Positions 34,048 through 45,885 of a stretch of 64,000 nt of DNA are shown piece after piece. Both the position numbers and the translations under genes were made by a program. The DNA is from Sesamum alatum. Lineage: Eukaryota; Streptophyta; Magnoliopsida; Lamiales; Pedaliaceae. Where the stretch lies: positions 22,177,395-22,241,394 of the forward strand of contig JACGWO010000004.1 of NCBI GenBank assembly GCA_034509735.1, read 5' to 3'. Every line of letters begins with the position of its first letter. Position 1 is the first letter of the stretch. A model generated the notes under the pieces. It searched no databases, was not told the DNA's origin, and saw nothing but the letters and a program-made list of their open reading frames with translations.

Positions 34048-35500
34048 GACATGTCCGAAAGATATTTCTCGCGCGTGCCTTTTTGAGCCGACCGAGTGAG
34101 GCCTCCGTACTCCCCTCCCTCCATGATATTTACTATTCGTCTCCGCGATTCTGGCTCGATGTCTCTCTCTCGGGAGCTTGCGCGTTCTTCTATCATCCTT
34201 CTCCCACTTACTTCAACACCCGTAGATAGCAGACGGCCATCTTTCAAATATCCCAGTCGTACGAAGCGCTCAATCTCGTCCCATAATTGACGACATTCTT
34301 CACTGGTGTGTCCTTTGTCTTTATGAAGTTGCAATATCTGGACAATTTTTGTATCCTCTCATCTTCCTTCATTCTTGACGGCCACCTAAGGTGTTCGCTT
34401 TTCTCCATGTTTTTAGTGCTTGTCCTTGGGATGTGCCGAAGGCAACGCATACTTGTCGTTGGTGCCTGCGGTCCGGGGGATGGTTCGTCCTGCCTTCCCT
34501 TTTCCTCTCTTTCCCTCGTTGGTGCAGACTTCGCAATTTTCGTGACTCCTCAATGAGGATAAATCTTTTGGCTCTGGCTAAGAGTTCTTCCAAACTTGAG
34601 CCGGGTTCCCTGATCAGAGAGTCGGCTAAACCTCCGTTCCTCAATCCTTGGGTGATGATGCTTGACAATAGTTCTGAACTTACGCTAGGTACATCCAGAA
34701 TCTCATAGGTGATCCTCTGCATGTAATTTCTTAGGGATTCCCCCTCCTCCTGAATTATGGTGAAAATATTCCCTGGGGTTTTGGGGTACCTTTTGTTACC
34801 TACAAAATGATGTACAAAACTTTGAGCCAATTACTTGAAATCTCCTATGGACCCCGGGGGACAGTTATGAGAACCATGTTTGAGCTCGCCCTATTATGGT
34901 GGTTATGCACATTTTGCACAACAAGGTGTCACTGGGATTGATTAAATCCATAGTGGCTAGAAATTGATCCAAATGATCCCTCAGATCCCCTTTGTCTCCC
35001 CCGTAACATGTAATTTGGGGAATGCACGTCCCCTGAGGTATAGGTTCATCTAATATGCTTTTGGTGAGGGGGTTGCCTCGTACAATACCTATCCCGGGAT
35101 TCATCGCGGCATTTAGTTCTACCACTTCTCGACGTAACTCTTCTAAGTCTGGGTTACCGTAGGGGCGTGTTTCATCAAACCTATTCTCGGGCGATGGGGT
35201 TCGGCTACTTCCCACCGAATCTTGATCCTTCCTACCTTTTTCGGATGGTTCTTGGCGAACTTGGTTTCTAGGCCCCCATATTCGTTCCCCAGCTGTTCGA
35301 AGGGCTGTTTCGGCACCCTTTCGAACTGCCTCTTCTAACAGTCATTCAAGGTCCTCCACCCTTACGTATGGTGATTGTGCGGATGACCGAGAGAGTTCTT
35401 CAGGATCATGGTTGCCTTCTCTTTGCTCAGGGGGCGGTATGTCTCCCAGGTGACCCTCCGGAGCGTCTCCAACCTAAAACGATTTTCCTTCTTACCATCT
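33970..35500 (-). pseudogene. Tat gag, broken
   Basis: Minus strand: an acidic N-terminal part with SSAQSPYVRVEDLE (about 35400), then PDLEELRREVVELNAAMNPG (35150), ITCYGGDKGDLRDHLDQFLA (35000) and the capsid core continuing in IIQEEGESLRNYMQRITYE...LLSSIITQGLRN (34740-34640). A Lys/Arg-rich tail and LHKDKGHTSEECRQLWDEIE (34334-34260) end it. This is the Retrotrans_gag type. Frameshifts occur near 34840 and 34370. Confidence 0.82.
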
Positions 35501-35510
35501 CTTTGTTAGA

Positions 35511-35530
35511 GTTCCCACAGACAGCGCCAA
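35511..35530 (-). other. Primer-binding site of Tat element
   Basis: Reads TTGGCGCTGTCTGTGGGAAC on the minus strand, two bases inside the LTR end. Confidence 0.85.
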
Positions 35531-35532
35531 TT

Positions 35533-35969
35533 TGATGTTGTGAGAACTTGTTACTCTTAGAAAGATGTGAAGGTGTCCCCTGTCGTTGTTCAAGGGGGGA
35601 TTTTATAGTGACCGTGCGGGAGTCGCTCTAACGCTTTTTTCTTCCCCCTAGTGTATCTTTTCTTGGGTTCCCTGGGATTTTTGCGGATTTTCAGGGATTC
35701 TGCATGAGCATCTTTGAGATTAAAGATTAGGTTCGAGTGCGTTTTTAAGATCGCTTTGTATCTAGGGGACTTCTCGAAGGGTTTTCACACGGACTTGTTA
35801 GCTGCGGGGCACCCCTCGAATTTGTCTTTCCCTCGTATGAGGACTTTTATAGTAGCTTTCCTATGAAATTCGTTTTCGAGGATACCCTCGTATTTAGCCA
35901 TTGCCTCGTACCCTTTCGACGAGGACCCTTTTTGTTTGATACGATGTCTATTCTCCCTTATCCACATCA
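35533..35969 (-). repeat. 5' LTR of Tat element (437 bp)
   Basis: Bounded by TGATGT (35533) and ACATCA (35969), perfect inverted hexamers, and followed by the PBS. It is the full-length version of the 27218-27471 copy. Confidence 0.88.
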
Positions 35970-36294
35970 ATATTGAATAAGCATGTCTTTATATACTAAA
36001 AACAAATTAGATACACAATTAATATCGATTAGAGACTCTGATATCCACTACGTTACATAGTTCTCACATTTTAACCACTAACTTGCAAAAATGTGTAAAT
36101 TTGATACAAATTGGGTTTCATTGTCGATTTCTGAATGATTGGGACGCCACCGAAAAATGTTGATGTGGTAAAAACATGCTTAAAATAACGGTTGGCAGAT
36201 CCACGTGTCTATCCATGTGGATATATAATTACTAAGCAAATTACGTGGCAATGACATGGAAATGCTGGAGGGAAAAGATGAGTCATGAGCATTG

Positions 36295-38515
36295 TGTTAG
36301 AATAGGTGACCAGAAAGCCAATAGGTTTGGCGATTTGTAACCTATCTGACAACTTGATGTAAATGTAATATTATTATGTGATGAATAAGATGAGTATTCG
36401 TCACCAATGGTACCTTCTTTGTTGCGCTCATCTTACATTTGTTAAAATGGTGTTTAACTTATATCGCAACAAAGCCCACAGACCATGGATAACAACTCGT
36501 GCAGTTGGGCCACGCATTGGATGGTGGTCATGAAACCAACTGATTAAGAGTTGGGTCTGAAACGTTCCAAGTCGAGGACCTCGAGACAGGGCATCGAGAG
36601 TCCTATTGAGACTTGCGTCAAGAGTCGTGTTCATTGGATGAGTGTCGTGTTTCATTGGCGACAGGCGTGGGACGCCTACACGATCTTGATGGGTTGGTCG
36701 ACTGGGGTCGAGCCGACTGGACTGACTCGCGGGGATCATCATATGGAAGTCTTGGAGGGTTGGTCGGTATGATTGGTTTTCCCCGGTTCCGATAGTACGG
36801 GAGTAATCCTCAGACTTGAGGGATCATGGCAGTCGCATGCACAAGACGGCTGTATCTTGGATCTGGCGAGAGGTAATCATTCTGTAAGATAATTATCATA
36901 AGCCTTGTCCAGTGCAGTCGGAATGTGTAGCGAGGACGGTGGATTCCAAGAAGAGGATCTGTTCCTTGTCAGTATGTGACAGAGGTATCTCCTATGCACT
37001 CGGAGACACGTTCATGCTGTTTGAAGCTATGGCCACAGTGGTTGGTCGAACAGGGAATGGTTTCCTGTGTCGACGCAATGAAGCATACGTGGTCTCGAGT
37101 ATTAAGCATAGATGCCTAGTCAAGGATGGGAACCGACACCCAATTCCATACCCTAGACTAAGGCCAGGAGACGGTAGACGGAGGGATCGTACCCATACGG
37201 AATCGGCGCCTAAATGTTCACGCCAATTCACCTAGTCTCTAGTGCCATGGACCGTTGCTAGACGGCCACCCATGGTAATGGGCCCTTGTGGGACACGGGC
37301 CCAAGTCTAGCTGAGGGTGAACCTAAAGGGTCACACACAAATCACCGAGGAGGTTGAGAGATCGACTTGGAGTCAATCTCAAAGGATAAAATAAGTAATT
37401 GGATTACTTAAGGGAAAGTCCATTGGATGGACCGGCCGATATTGTATCGGGCTTCCGTTTAATCGGTAAATTGGATTTTCGATTAAATATGGAAATTTGA
37501 GACGTTGGATCTTTTAATTGGATTAAAAGATCAACAGGAATAATTTAAATGGATATTAAATTGGATTTAATGTTGGGTTCGTCATAATTGGATTACAATA
37601 AAACCCGGTCCGTTAAATTATACCCGAGAGGAGAAATAATTCCTATTTTGGAATAGGAAGAAGTTGGACTTCTTCCCTTAATCAAACATGGCCGACATGC
37701 TCCCTTGGAGGAAGCAAAATCAGCCATGTTTCATGCTAGGTGGTATGTTGACTTATCTCCTTTGGAAAGAGACAAATCAACTCCAATCAAGCTCTTCTCT
37801 TTTGGTATGATTTGATCATACCATAAATTTTGGTAGGCTTGATTGAAGAATTGATGGTGATTGATTGGAATGAATCTAGACATCCTTGGATGAACCTAGA
37901 CACATTCCAATAATCACATTAATTATGTATATATATTAGAATATACAACACCAAGCATAAGTGATTCATTATTCATCTTTTTCTAGGAAAAAGAGAAGAC
38001 AAAAAAATCCTTTCCTCTCTCTCAAACTCTTGGCCTCTCTCCCTCTATTACGCTTATGTTCTTCACTTGATTTTGAATCAAGAAGAAGAACAAAGTAAGT
38101 TTAAGAGAGCACTAATTCATAGTGTTCTTCTCTTAAACCAATTCCTTCTTAAACCCGTTCTTTTCTAGCAAGAAGAACGTGTGTTTCTTCCGGTGTGGTG
38201 TGGATCACCTTTGGAGAATCCATACGTTTGGATTTCGTGAGCATTCCGGAGAAGGAACAACGCAAGTAGCCGGGAGCATACACTAAATAATCAAAGGTAA
38301 CGGTTTATTACGCTTTGATTGATTTAATATACATCTATTGCCTATGTGTTTAAATATATATTTCTAATATTTACACATCCTACATCGAACGCCCGGTTGA
38401 GCACCCAAGGGTACACCCCTTGGGATTCGCATATTTAAATTAGATTTAAATTTGTGCACAATTTCTCGCTTCCTCGTTTCCGCTCGCGCTCCCGGGCGGA
38501 TCCGCTTGTCCTTCA
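36295..38515 (+). repeat. Copia solo LTR inserted in the MULE
   Basis: Starts TGTTAGAATAGGTGACC and ends near TTGTCCTTCA. Flanking pentamers CATTG (36290-36294) and TATTG (38516-38520) match at four of five positions, as expected for an aged target duplication of a solo LTR. No internal retrotransposon sequence adjoins it. The conserved GTTGCTAGACGG box lies at about 37229-37276. Confidence 0.82.
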
Positions 38516-39104
38516 TATTGCACGTGACTCTTCTTAGACAAAAGAACAGGGTACGACTAAGGAACCCTATTTCCCTAAAATCTCTTCCCATAATTTCTCT
38601 CCCATCTAAATTGATTCCATCCTGTTATTGTGAGAAGAAGCATCCAAAGGACTTGACTTTGGTGCAAAAATGGTGGTGATGAGAGACCCATCCCTTAATA
38701 GCTATCCCCTCCCCACCCGATTATAGTAATTTTCTTTAGTTTTACTTGAACTATTTCTTGTATTTTCACCCTCCCCTCGACTATAGATAGATTCAAAGTT
38801 GTGGTCCCGTGTTTGGGAATCTTCTACAGTTCAAGTATGCTTTTTTAATCTGTTGTAATTTTTTAATAAAATTTATGTTGGAAAAAATAAAAGCATGTGG
38901 TCCCTTTGTGTATTTTGTTGGTATGTATATTGGCAAAATGTGGTCCCTTAGTTGATTTTCGTGTTGCTGAATATTGTGTTTTGGTATTACAATTGTTGTA
39001 CTCTTGTTAACACCTTGTGTTTGTTGTTGTTTGTTTGTTGTTTTCTGTTGTTCTTTTTTCTTTCTTTCTTTTATTTTCCCAGCCAAAAATAGTAGGGTCA
39101 TTAC
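38516..39104 (+). other. MULE 5' non-coding region
   Basis: Sequence between the solo LTR and the transposase start; AT-rich and T-rich toward 39060. It presumably carried the transposase promoter. No gene seen. Confidence 0.5.
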
Positions 39105-42100
39105 AATGACTATTCATTATGGGGGGATTGTGACAAACACAGAATATGTGGGAGGGGAAACCTATAAATTTGAACATGTTGACTACAAACTTGTGGGACT
39201 TGGTAGTTTGAACGAGTTAAGCAAATATGTGGGTATTCAACGGGAGAATACTTACTTTATAAGAGCAGAAAATTTGATGAAAAGAATCACTTCAAATTGA
39301 GCCCTGCAAAAAATATTTGTGAAATTTGAGCCTACGAGGGAGGTACATATTTATCTAAACGTGCAAGTAGTGGTTGAGGAGGGTGATTTATCTAAGGGGA
39401 ATGAAGTTGTGGGTGGTTTGATGAGTATAAGTCTTCTTCAGAGGGTGAAGAGTTTGATGATAGTGACAGTGAGTATGATTATAGAATGGACCAAGATCAG
39501 GATGAGGATGAAGAGGAATATGTGACAGCTGAAAATGATGATTGGATATTTCAGGGGGAGGAATTAGTAGATAATGGGGTTAAAGACAATTTACCCCCCT
39601 GTGTTATTGGAAAAGTTCAATTTACCCCCTGTGAAAAAACAAAGTGCAAAAAACCCCCCTATACTTTTAGAAATGGTGCAATTAACCCCCCTAAATCAGT
39701 GGCGTCGAGGGGGTAAATTGCATCATTTCTAAAAGTATAGGGGTTTTTTTGCACTTTATTTTTTCATAGGGGGTAAATTGAACTTTTCCAATAATACAGG
39801 GGGGTAAATTGTATTTTACCCGTAGATAATGTGGTGAAAGAGGCAGAGGAGGGCAACAAGGGTGAGGCCAAGGTTCAGGATTCCAATGTAGAAGGGCTAA
39901 GGGTCGATGATACTGATATAGATGACTAGTCTGGTGAGGAGAACTTGGTATGCAGTGATGATGATTTTAACTCCAATAACGTGTCTGATGTAGATGATGA
40001 AAAAGGAGAAACATTACCTATATTTAACCGATCCTACATATTTGACCCTCATTTTGAGTTAGCCATGATTTTCAGCACTAAGGAACAATTCAGTACTGCA
40101 ATCCAATCACATGCAATTCAAATAGAAAGGAACACAAGGTTTGCCAAAAATGACAGAAAATATGTGCATGCAAAGTGTTTGATAAATATTGTAAATGGAG
40201 AATATATGCTTGTCAATTGAAAAGTGAATGCACCTTTCATTAGGGATTATATGCCTAAGCACACATGTAATATATCATTCAATGTGAGGAACATGAAATC
40301 CACATGGTTGCCCAAAAAATACTTTCATAAGTTCAAAACTGATCCTAAAAGAACAGTTAAAGGATTCAATATTGATGCAATGGAAGATGTAAGGTGCAAT
40401 ATTACAAGAAATTAAACTGCAAGGGCAAGGAGACTTGCCTTGCTCATGCTTGAAGGCAGTCCTAGTGCACAATATGCACTTTTGTGGGATTATGTTGATG
40501 AAATAAAAAAAAGTAATCCTGGATCAACAATGATATTAGGCACTGAACAAAATATGTTTAACATATTTTATGTATGTCTCCATTCACTCAAAATGAACTT
40601 CTTTGCAGTATATGTGGATGGATGTCACCTTAAGGGGCCACATGGGGGGGTGTTATTAGTTGTTGTTGGTATTGACCTTAACAACAACTTCTTTTCAATT
40701 TGTTATGCTATGATAATGAGAGAGAACAACGAGATATGGGAATGATTTTAACTCTGCTGAAAATGGATTGCATATTGAAGAGGATGTTAAGTATACCTTC
40801 ATGTCAGATAAACAGAAATGGCTTGTGCGTGCAATGCAGGAGTTGTTTCCTAATGCAGAGCATAGGTTTTATGTTAGGTATCTCCATTCCAATTTTAAGA
40901 CTTATGGTTTTTGAGGTTTGACATTCAAAATTTGGTTGTGGAAGGTTGCAAGGGCAACAACTGTTAATCCATTCAATCAAAGGAAGCAAGATTAAATGAC
41001 TTTGATGAAGGGGCTTATGCATAGTTTAATGACAAACTTGCAAAAGAATGGAGCAGATCATACTTTTCCACTTATCCTAGGTGTGATATTTTGTTAAATA
41101 ATGCTTGTGAATGCTTCAATAGCAACATCCAAGAAGCAAGGGATAAACCAATATTGTCAATGCTTGAATGGCTTATGGAGTATTTAATGAAGAGATTCAA
41201 GTCAACAGAGATAGGGCCTTGAAAAAGTGGAAAAGGGTCTTCTATCCTAAAATTCAAAGATAATTGACAAGAACATTGAGAAGATTGGTGATTGCATACC
41301 TATTAAATCTGATGATAAGCATTACCAAATCTCTTGCTTTGATAGCAATATAGTGTTGACCTTGAGAATGGGACCTGTGGGTGTAGAAAGTGGGATTTGA
41401 GTGCGATACCTTGTAAACATGATGTGAGCGCAATTTTCTGTCAACGAAAGGACATAGAGAAATACACACACCAATGTTACAGGGTGCAAACTTTTGCGAA
41501 GGCTTATCAGCATGGCATATTGCCAATCAATGGAACGAATGAGTGGAACAAAGTGACTTCAGTCCACTAGGGCCCCCAAAGTCAGATAAGCCAGTGCAAA
41601 AAAAGAGGAAAAGAAGAGGTGTCCAATAAAGAAGATGGTTTTCATCCAAGATCAAAAGGCAACAAACCGCTGTCAAGTGTGCAAAATGTGGGATCCAAGG
41701 ACATAATGCTAGAGGTTGTCCATGCAAAATTGCTGGTGATGAGCCTATCCCAAATGCTTTTAGCCAATCCCTCCAAATGAACAACCACAGAAACTTTATA
41801 AATTTATTACCCAATCTATGTTGCTAAGTATGACTTTAAATAACTCAGTTATAATTCTCTCACATGCTCTTGTGTTGCTCTTATCAGGTTAAAGAAAAGG
41901 TAAGCAAAGCATGCAAGAAGCAGAACCAACTGTGGTAATGCAAAGGAGAACAAGAAGTGTAAGAATCTCAATGACTTTTGTTAAAACTATTGCTCTTATG
42001 TTGCCGTTTTTTAATGATTTGAGTGTTTGTTCAATATTAGGACATGTACCAGCTGTATCTCCTATCTTAGAAAAGTTCAGAACCTAAAGCCACCAAATCC

Positions 42101-42329
42101 ATCTTCAACTGCACCAATAATGTTTCATCAATTCCAACAACGCCAAAAGGGAGTTAAGATTAAGGAGCCAGCTCCTTTTGTTGATGCTCAAATCGGTGGA
42201 AGCTCAATGGATGAGCAAGGGAGTGTAGGGTCAACCTCATTAATTGTCAAAGGTGGAAGAAAATTTGTCACTATGGAAAATCTTAGCAATGTTGTAACTC
42301 AGCTGAACAAGGGCAAGAAGAAGGTCTAA
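39105..42329 (+). pseudogene. MuDR-type transposase, broken
   Basis: Starts MTIHYGGIVTNTEYVGG, a typical MULE N-terminus. An acidic linker (DEDEEEYVTAEND) is followed by the MuDR DNA-binding part FSTKEQFSTAIQSHAIQ (40070-40160) and RDYMPKHTCN. Next is the catalytic-type block YVDGCHLKGPHGGVLLVVVGID (40610-40680), carrying the conserved D after YV. The SWIM zinc finger CGCRKWDLSAIPCKHDVSAI lies at 41360-41440 and a zinc knuckle CAKCGIQGHNARGCPCK near 41678-41730. The C-terminal exon is 42027-42329. Stops at about 39298, 39929, 40218 and 40413 and shifts near 39410 and 40740 make it non-functional. A 246-bp MITE lies inside. Confidence 0.88.
39576..39821. mobile_element. Foldback MITE inside the MULE transposase, 246 bp
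   Basis: A nearly complete palindrome: GGGGTTAAAGACAATTTACC... at the left is the inverted copy of ...GGTAAATTGTATTTTACCC at the right, and the arms match almost to the centre (near 39700). Perfect 9-bp target duplication GTAGATAAT at 39567-39575 and 39822-39830. The insertion splits the transposase reading ELVDN | VVKEAEEG. High arm identity suggests it is young relative to the host element. Confidence 0.93.
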
Positions 42330-42902
42330 ACACTAGGAGTCTTTTGGCAAAAAATGTACTTGCAACTTAGTTATTTTAGTTTGTAGTATTTGGTGTTTGC
42401 TTTGCTGATCATGGAGCAGAATGGATTCTTTTGCCATAAACTGTAATCTTTTGGCCTGTGTACAATGTTAAGTATTTTGGCAACAGGAAATGCAATTACA
42501 TGTACAACTTCAATTTGGCATAAACTGAAACAATTATACTCCACCTGTTTCAATTGGAACTCAATGCAAGGTCTAGTTTTTGGTATATGGAGTTATGGTT
42601 GTTTTGTTTTATAAAACCCAAAATATTTATGTGTCTTTTTTGTATGTGTATAGACTAGCAAAAACTTAAAAATTGCAGGGCTTGTCTTTTAATATACTGA
42701 TAACAAAATTGCAGGGCTTGTATAGGTGCAATACAATGATAACAAAACATATTCAAGGGCTTGCCTTTCATATTGCAAGATTAAACTACACATTCACCAT
42801 ACCAAAAGTAGAATACAATTAAATACCACTACATTACCAATTTTTCCTACTAAAAACAGAACATAAATAACAAAATAAGAAACAAATAACCACAACAAAT
42901 TT
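42330..42902. other. MULE spacer between transposase and GRF gene
   Basis: AT-rich convergent 3' region of two genes on opposite strands. A short duplicated phrase with TTGCAGGGCTTG occurs near 42676 and 42709. No gene seen. Confidence 0.45.
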
Positions 42903-43278
42903 CTAGTTTCTACAAGTTTTCTTCATTTTAACAAAGTTCTCCTCAAACTTCTTCAGATGTTCGATCTTAGCTCCATATCGGGAACATTTTGCTAGCAATC
43001 CAGGGATTACACCTTTGCCCGAGCACACATTGGTGGATCTTCCCAAACAAAAAATGCACAGCCTTCTCTCTACACAAAAGGCCTCGAAATGAGAAAAAAA
43101 AAATTCAGGAACAAAACAAGAAACTGAGGGGAAAATTAGAGGAAAAAAAAGAGAGAATTAAGTTGTAATCACGACAAGAATGGAACCTCTTACATGGATT
43201 CTCATTAGTCCATGAAGTCCTCACCATTGATTTTTTTTTTCCACAGTAGCAGAAAATTGATCCTTCCATGGCAGACAT
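42903..43278 (-). pseudogene. GRF-type zinc-finger gene carried by the MULE
   Basis: Two exons on the strand opposite the transposase. Exon 1 (43278-43173): MSAMEGSIFCYCGKKK...RTSWTNENPCKRFHSC. A GT-AG intron fits at 43172-43083. Exon 2 then reads CREGCAFFVWEDPPMCARAK. Together this is the GRF finger pattern CxCG...TSWT..NPGRRF..C...C.FF.W.D..MC; the usual NPGRRF is NPCKRF here. After ARAK a one-base deletion shifts the frame; the other frame continues VIPGLLAKC...IEHLKKFEENFVKM, a coiled-coil tail typical of small plant GRF proteins, to a stop at 42903. Start could also be the Met three codons later. GRF fingers bind nucleic acid; small GRF proteins are often found in or near plant MULEs. 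Probably a second MULE gene, now broken. Confidence 0.72.
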
Positions 43279-43573
43279 GCTGGACACGAGAAGGATGAGG
43301 ATGGCACCAAAATAAGAATTCCATTTTTCCCTTTTTGTTAGTTGGGAAATGAGTTTTGGAGGGAAAATTATCATTCTTCCCTCCTCAAATGACCAACTCA
43401 ATGCCATGTCACACTAGAGTGCCACATGGGACTAAAACTCCCCAAATTAAATAGCATGTGTTGTGCACATGCCATTTCCCAGTCAAAATTCCTAAAATCG
43501 TACGCCAGATTACCAAATTCACACATTTTTGCAAGTTAGTGGTTAAAATGTGAGAAGAATGTAACTTAGTGGA

Positions 43574-44567
43574 CTAAATTGAATCGCGGACAAAGTTAAT
43601 GGACCAATTTTTTTCCCCTTGGCATAATGGAACTGATTAAGGCTGTCCACATCTGTGCATACACAGGGATTAAGTGGATAGCCTCAATGATTATGTTTTA
43701 TTATATAAGTTGAGGAGGGAAAAATTGATATCATGGTCTGTAAAACTATTTTTTTGTGTTTTTTTCTCTCTCTCTAATATGACATCATTATCATAAATCT
43801 AATATGCATACGAACTTATTAGTTTGTATATAAAATAAGTATTTTTTTATCTATAAATATTAAATAATAAAATCATATGAATATTTTATTTGAAATAATT
43901 TTAGAGAATTACATACACTTGTAAGATGTGCCACAAATTACTTGGATCAGTATGCTCAATTTTATCTGTAGCTAACTCAAAAACTTCAAACTATGCATCA
44001 AGATCTATTTCAGTCATCCCTAACATAATTTGTGTTCTACGTTGATCCGGGTCACGGTTCTCACCGATCTAGAGCTGATTTGACAATGACTTTGCTATGA
44101 CTTGGCGATGATCTAGAGTATGGGTCTAGATGAGTATCTTGAGTTGGACCAGTAATGGTTGCCCTGCACACAAAGCGTTAGGCATGCTGGGGTGCCCACA
44201 ACTAAGGCCCCCCGATGCCTAAGTTAATATTAGCATCGAGATTATAGTGATCGTAGAGTGCGATCTGATAGTAATAAATAATATATCTAATGAAGTGTAT
44301 CATGGCATTTATAGAGAACTAATTGTACTAAATTGTACAGAACCACATGTCGTCCGAATAGCCATCGGATGTGTTTGAGATTAATGGTTGATAATCTGGG
44401 TTGTTGGGTGTGACCTAACCCGCTCAAAAAGCGGATCCTCCGAGTGCTTGGGACTTTTCTTATTTTCGAGGTCAAATATATCCTTTAGGATTATTTATCG
44501 TATTTCCCCGTATCATAATTCACCCACTTCGTTAAGTATATCTGAAAGATCACTTGAAGAAGTAGAA
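43574..44567. other. Intergenic DNA, possible retrotransposon scrap
   Basis: No gene recognised. The part 44040-44260 is less AT-rich and includes GGCCCCCCGATGCCTAAGTT, a phrase of the kind seen in plant retrotransposon LTRs, but no ends or coding remnant support this. Confidence 0.35.
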
Positions 44568-45885
44568 TGTGACCTCGTGACTTGTCGATCTCTTGGGGCA
44601 AGTTCGGCTTAATTTTCTCATGGATCATTAGTTTAGTGATCTCGACCTATTAGAGGTGAATTGACTTGCATCTTTCAACAATTTTTAATATAATGACCTC
44701 GACCTCTTTGGGGCGAGTTTGACCTGAATCCATCACAAATTTTTAATATGATAACCTCGATCTCTTGGGGGTGAGTTTGACTTGAATCTTTCACATATTT
44801 TTAAGGGATAATTACACTCCCCTCCCATGAGGTTTGGTGTAATTACACGTAGACCCCATGTGGTTTGAAAAATTAAATCTAATATCCCTGATGTTTGCTT
44901 CTGTCTAACAAATAGGTTTCTCCATTATTTAAAATAGAAATTGTTGATATTAAGAAAAAAAACTGAATGAAAATCGATATTTACCCTAAATTGACTTTTT
45001 GATGACTTAATGCACACCAAACAAATCTTTTATAACTAAATTACCCTTATAACTGTGAATATATACCCCCTCTTATGCATTGAAGTGTGACGATATATCA
45101 GGGTAGCTTAGCCATAAAAAGATTCGTTTGACCTACAATAAGTCAGTAATAAGCCAATTGATGGCAAATATCACCTTCAATTCAATTTTTTTGCTAATAT
45201 CAACAAATTCGGTGAATTTTGACTAACGGAGTGACCTATTTGTTAGACAGAAACAAACCTCGGGGTACTAGATGTAATTTTTCAAACTATAGGGGGTTTA
45301 CGTGTAATTACACCAAACCTCAGGGGAGGGGAGTGTAACCTATTTTCAATATGACAACATCGACCTCATGGGGGTGAGTTTTATAAATCTTTCATAGATT
45401 TTTAATACGAGGATCTCAACCTCTTAGAGGCGGGCTTAACTTGAAATTTTCTCCAGATTGTTAATTTGATAACCTGGACGTCCTGGGGGTGAGTTTAACT
45501 TCAGTCTTTCACATATTTTTAATATGATACCTTGACCTCTTGGAGGCGGGTTTAACTTTTAAATCTTTTCCAAATTGTTAATTTGATAACCTCGACCTCT
45601 TGGGTGCGAGTTTGACTTCAATCTTTTACAATTTCTTAATATGATAACCTCGACCTCTTGGAGGTGGGTTTAACTTGAAATTTTTTCTAAATTGTTAATT
45701 TCATAACCTCGACTTCTTGGGGGCAGGTTTGAATTTAATCTTTCACATATTTTTTAATATGATAACCACGACCTCTTGAGGTGACTTTGATGAATCTTTC
45801 ACACTTTTAATATGATAACCTGACTTCTTGGAGGCCGGTTTAACAAGAAATCTTTTCCAGATTTCCAATTCTAATATTTTTAAGC
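44568..45885. repeat. ~58-bp minisatellite with A/B dimer structure
   Basis: About a dozen units built on GATAACCTCGACCTCTTGG-GGTG-GTTT-ACTTGAATCTTTCACATATTTTTAATAT, 56-60 bp each. Type A units end CTTTCACA...TTTTTAATATG; type B units end TTTTC(C/T)A(A/G)ATTGTTAATTTG. They alternate from about 45361 on, giving a ~118-bp higher-order repeat. A 536-bp MITE (44805-45340) splits one unit. Confidence 0.85.
44805..45340. mobile_element. Foldback MITE inside the minisatellite, 536 bp
   Basis: Flanks TATTTTTAA (44796-44804) and TATTTTCAA (45341-45349) match at eight of nine positions. Inverted arms of about 120 bp: GGATAATTACACTCCCCTCC, GAGGTTTGGTGTAATTACACGT and CTGTCTAACAAATAGGT appear on both sides in opposite orientation. 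The 9-bp duplication suggests a MULE-type element. Confidence 0.88.

Larger units (their letters stand above)
27218..35969 (-). mobile_element. Ty3/Gypsy element, Tat lineage, with antisense gene
   Basis: Two LTR copies in the same orientation enclose, in minus-strand order, PBS, gag, protease, RT, RNase H, a second RNase H, integrase, a repeat-rich spacer and an antisense gene. The second RNase H and the PBS type place it in the Tat group. Many stops and frameshifts and the shortened 3' LTR show it is old. No target duplication can be assigned because the 27218 end is truncated. Confidence 0.88.
36044..43573 (+). mobile_element. MULE (Mutator-like) transposon with nested insertions
   Basis: Near-perfect 60-bp inverted repeats at 36044-36103 and 43513-43573 (TCCACTA, TTCTCACATTTTAACCAC, TTGCAAAAATGTGT). 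Weak similarity may carry the ends further out, to about 36000 and 43610, so the true termini and a 9-bp target duplication are not fixed. Inside are a MuDR-type transposase (39105-42329, plus) and a GRF zinc-finger gene (42903-43278, minus). A Copia solo LTR (36295-38515) and a foldback MITE (39576-39821) inserted later; without them the element is about 5.1 kb. Confidence 0.85.

Noticed and set aside
36551..37235. Open frames inside the solo LTR at 36295-38515
   Set aside because: LTR sequence; matching frames occur in other LTR copies only where bases are conserved by descent, and no protein family fits.
43574..44260. LTR of an unknown retrotransposon
   Set aside because: One suggestive phrase only; no TG/CA ends, PBS or partner copy could be shown.
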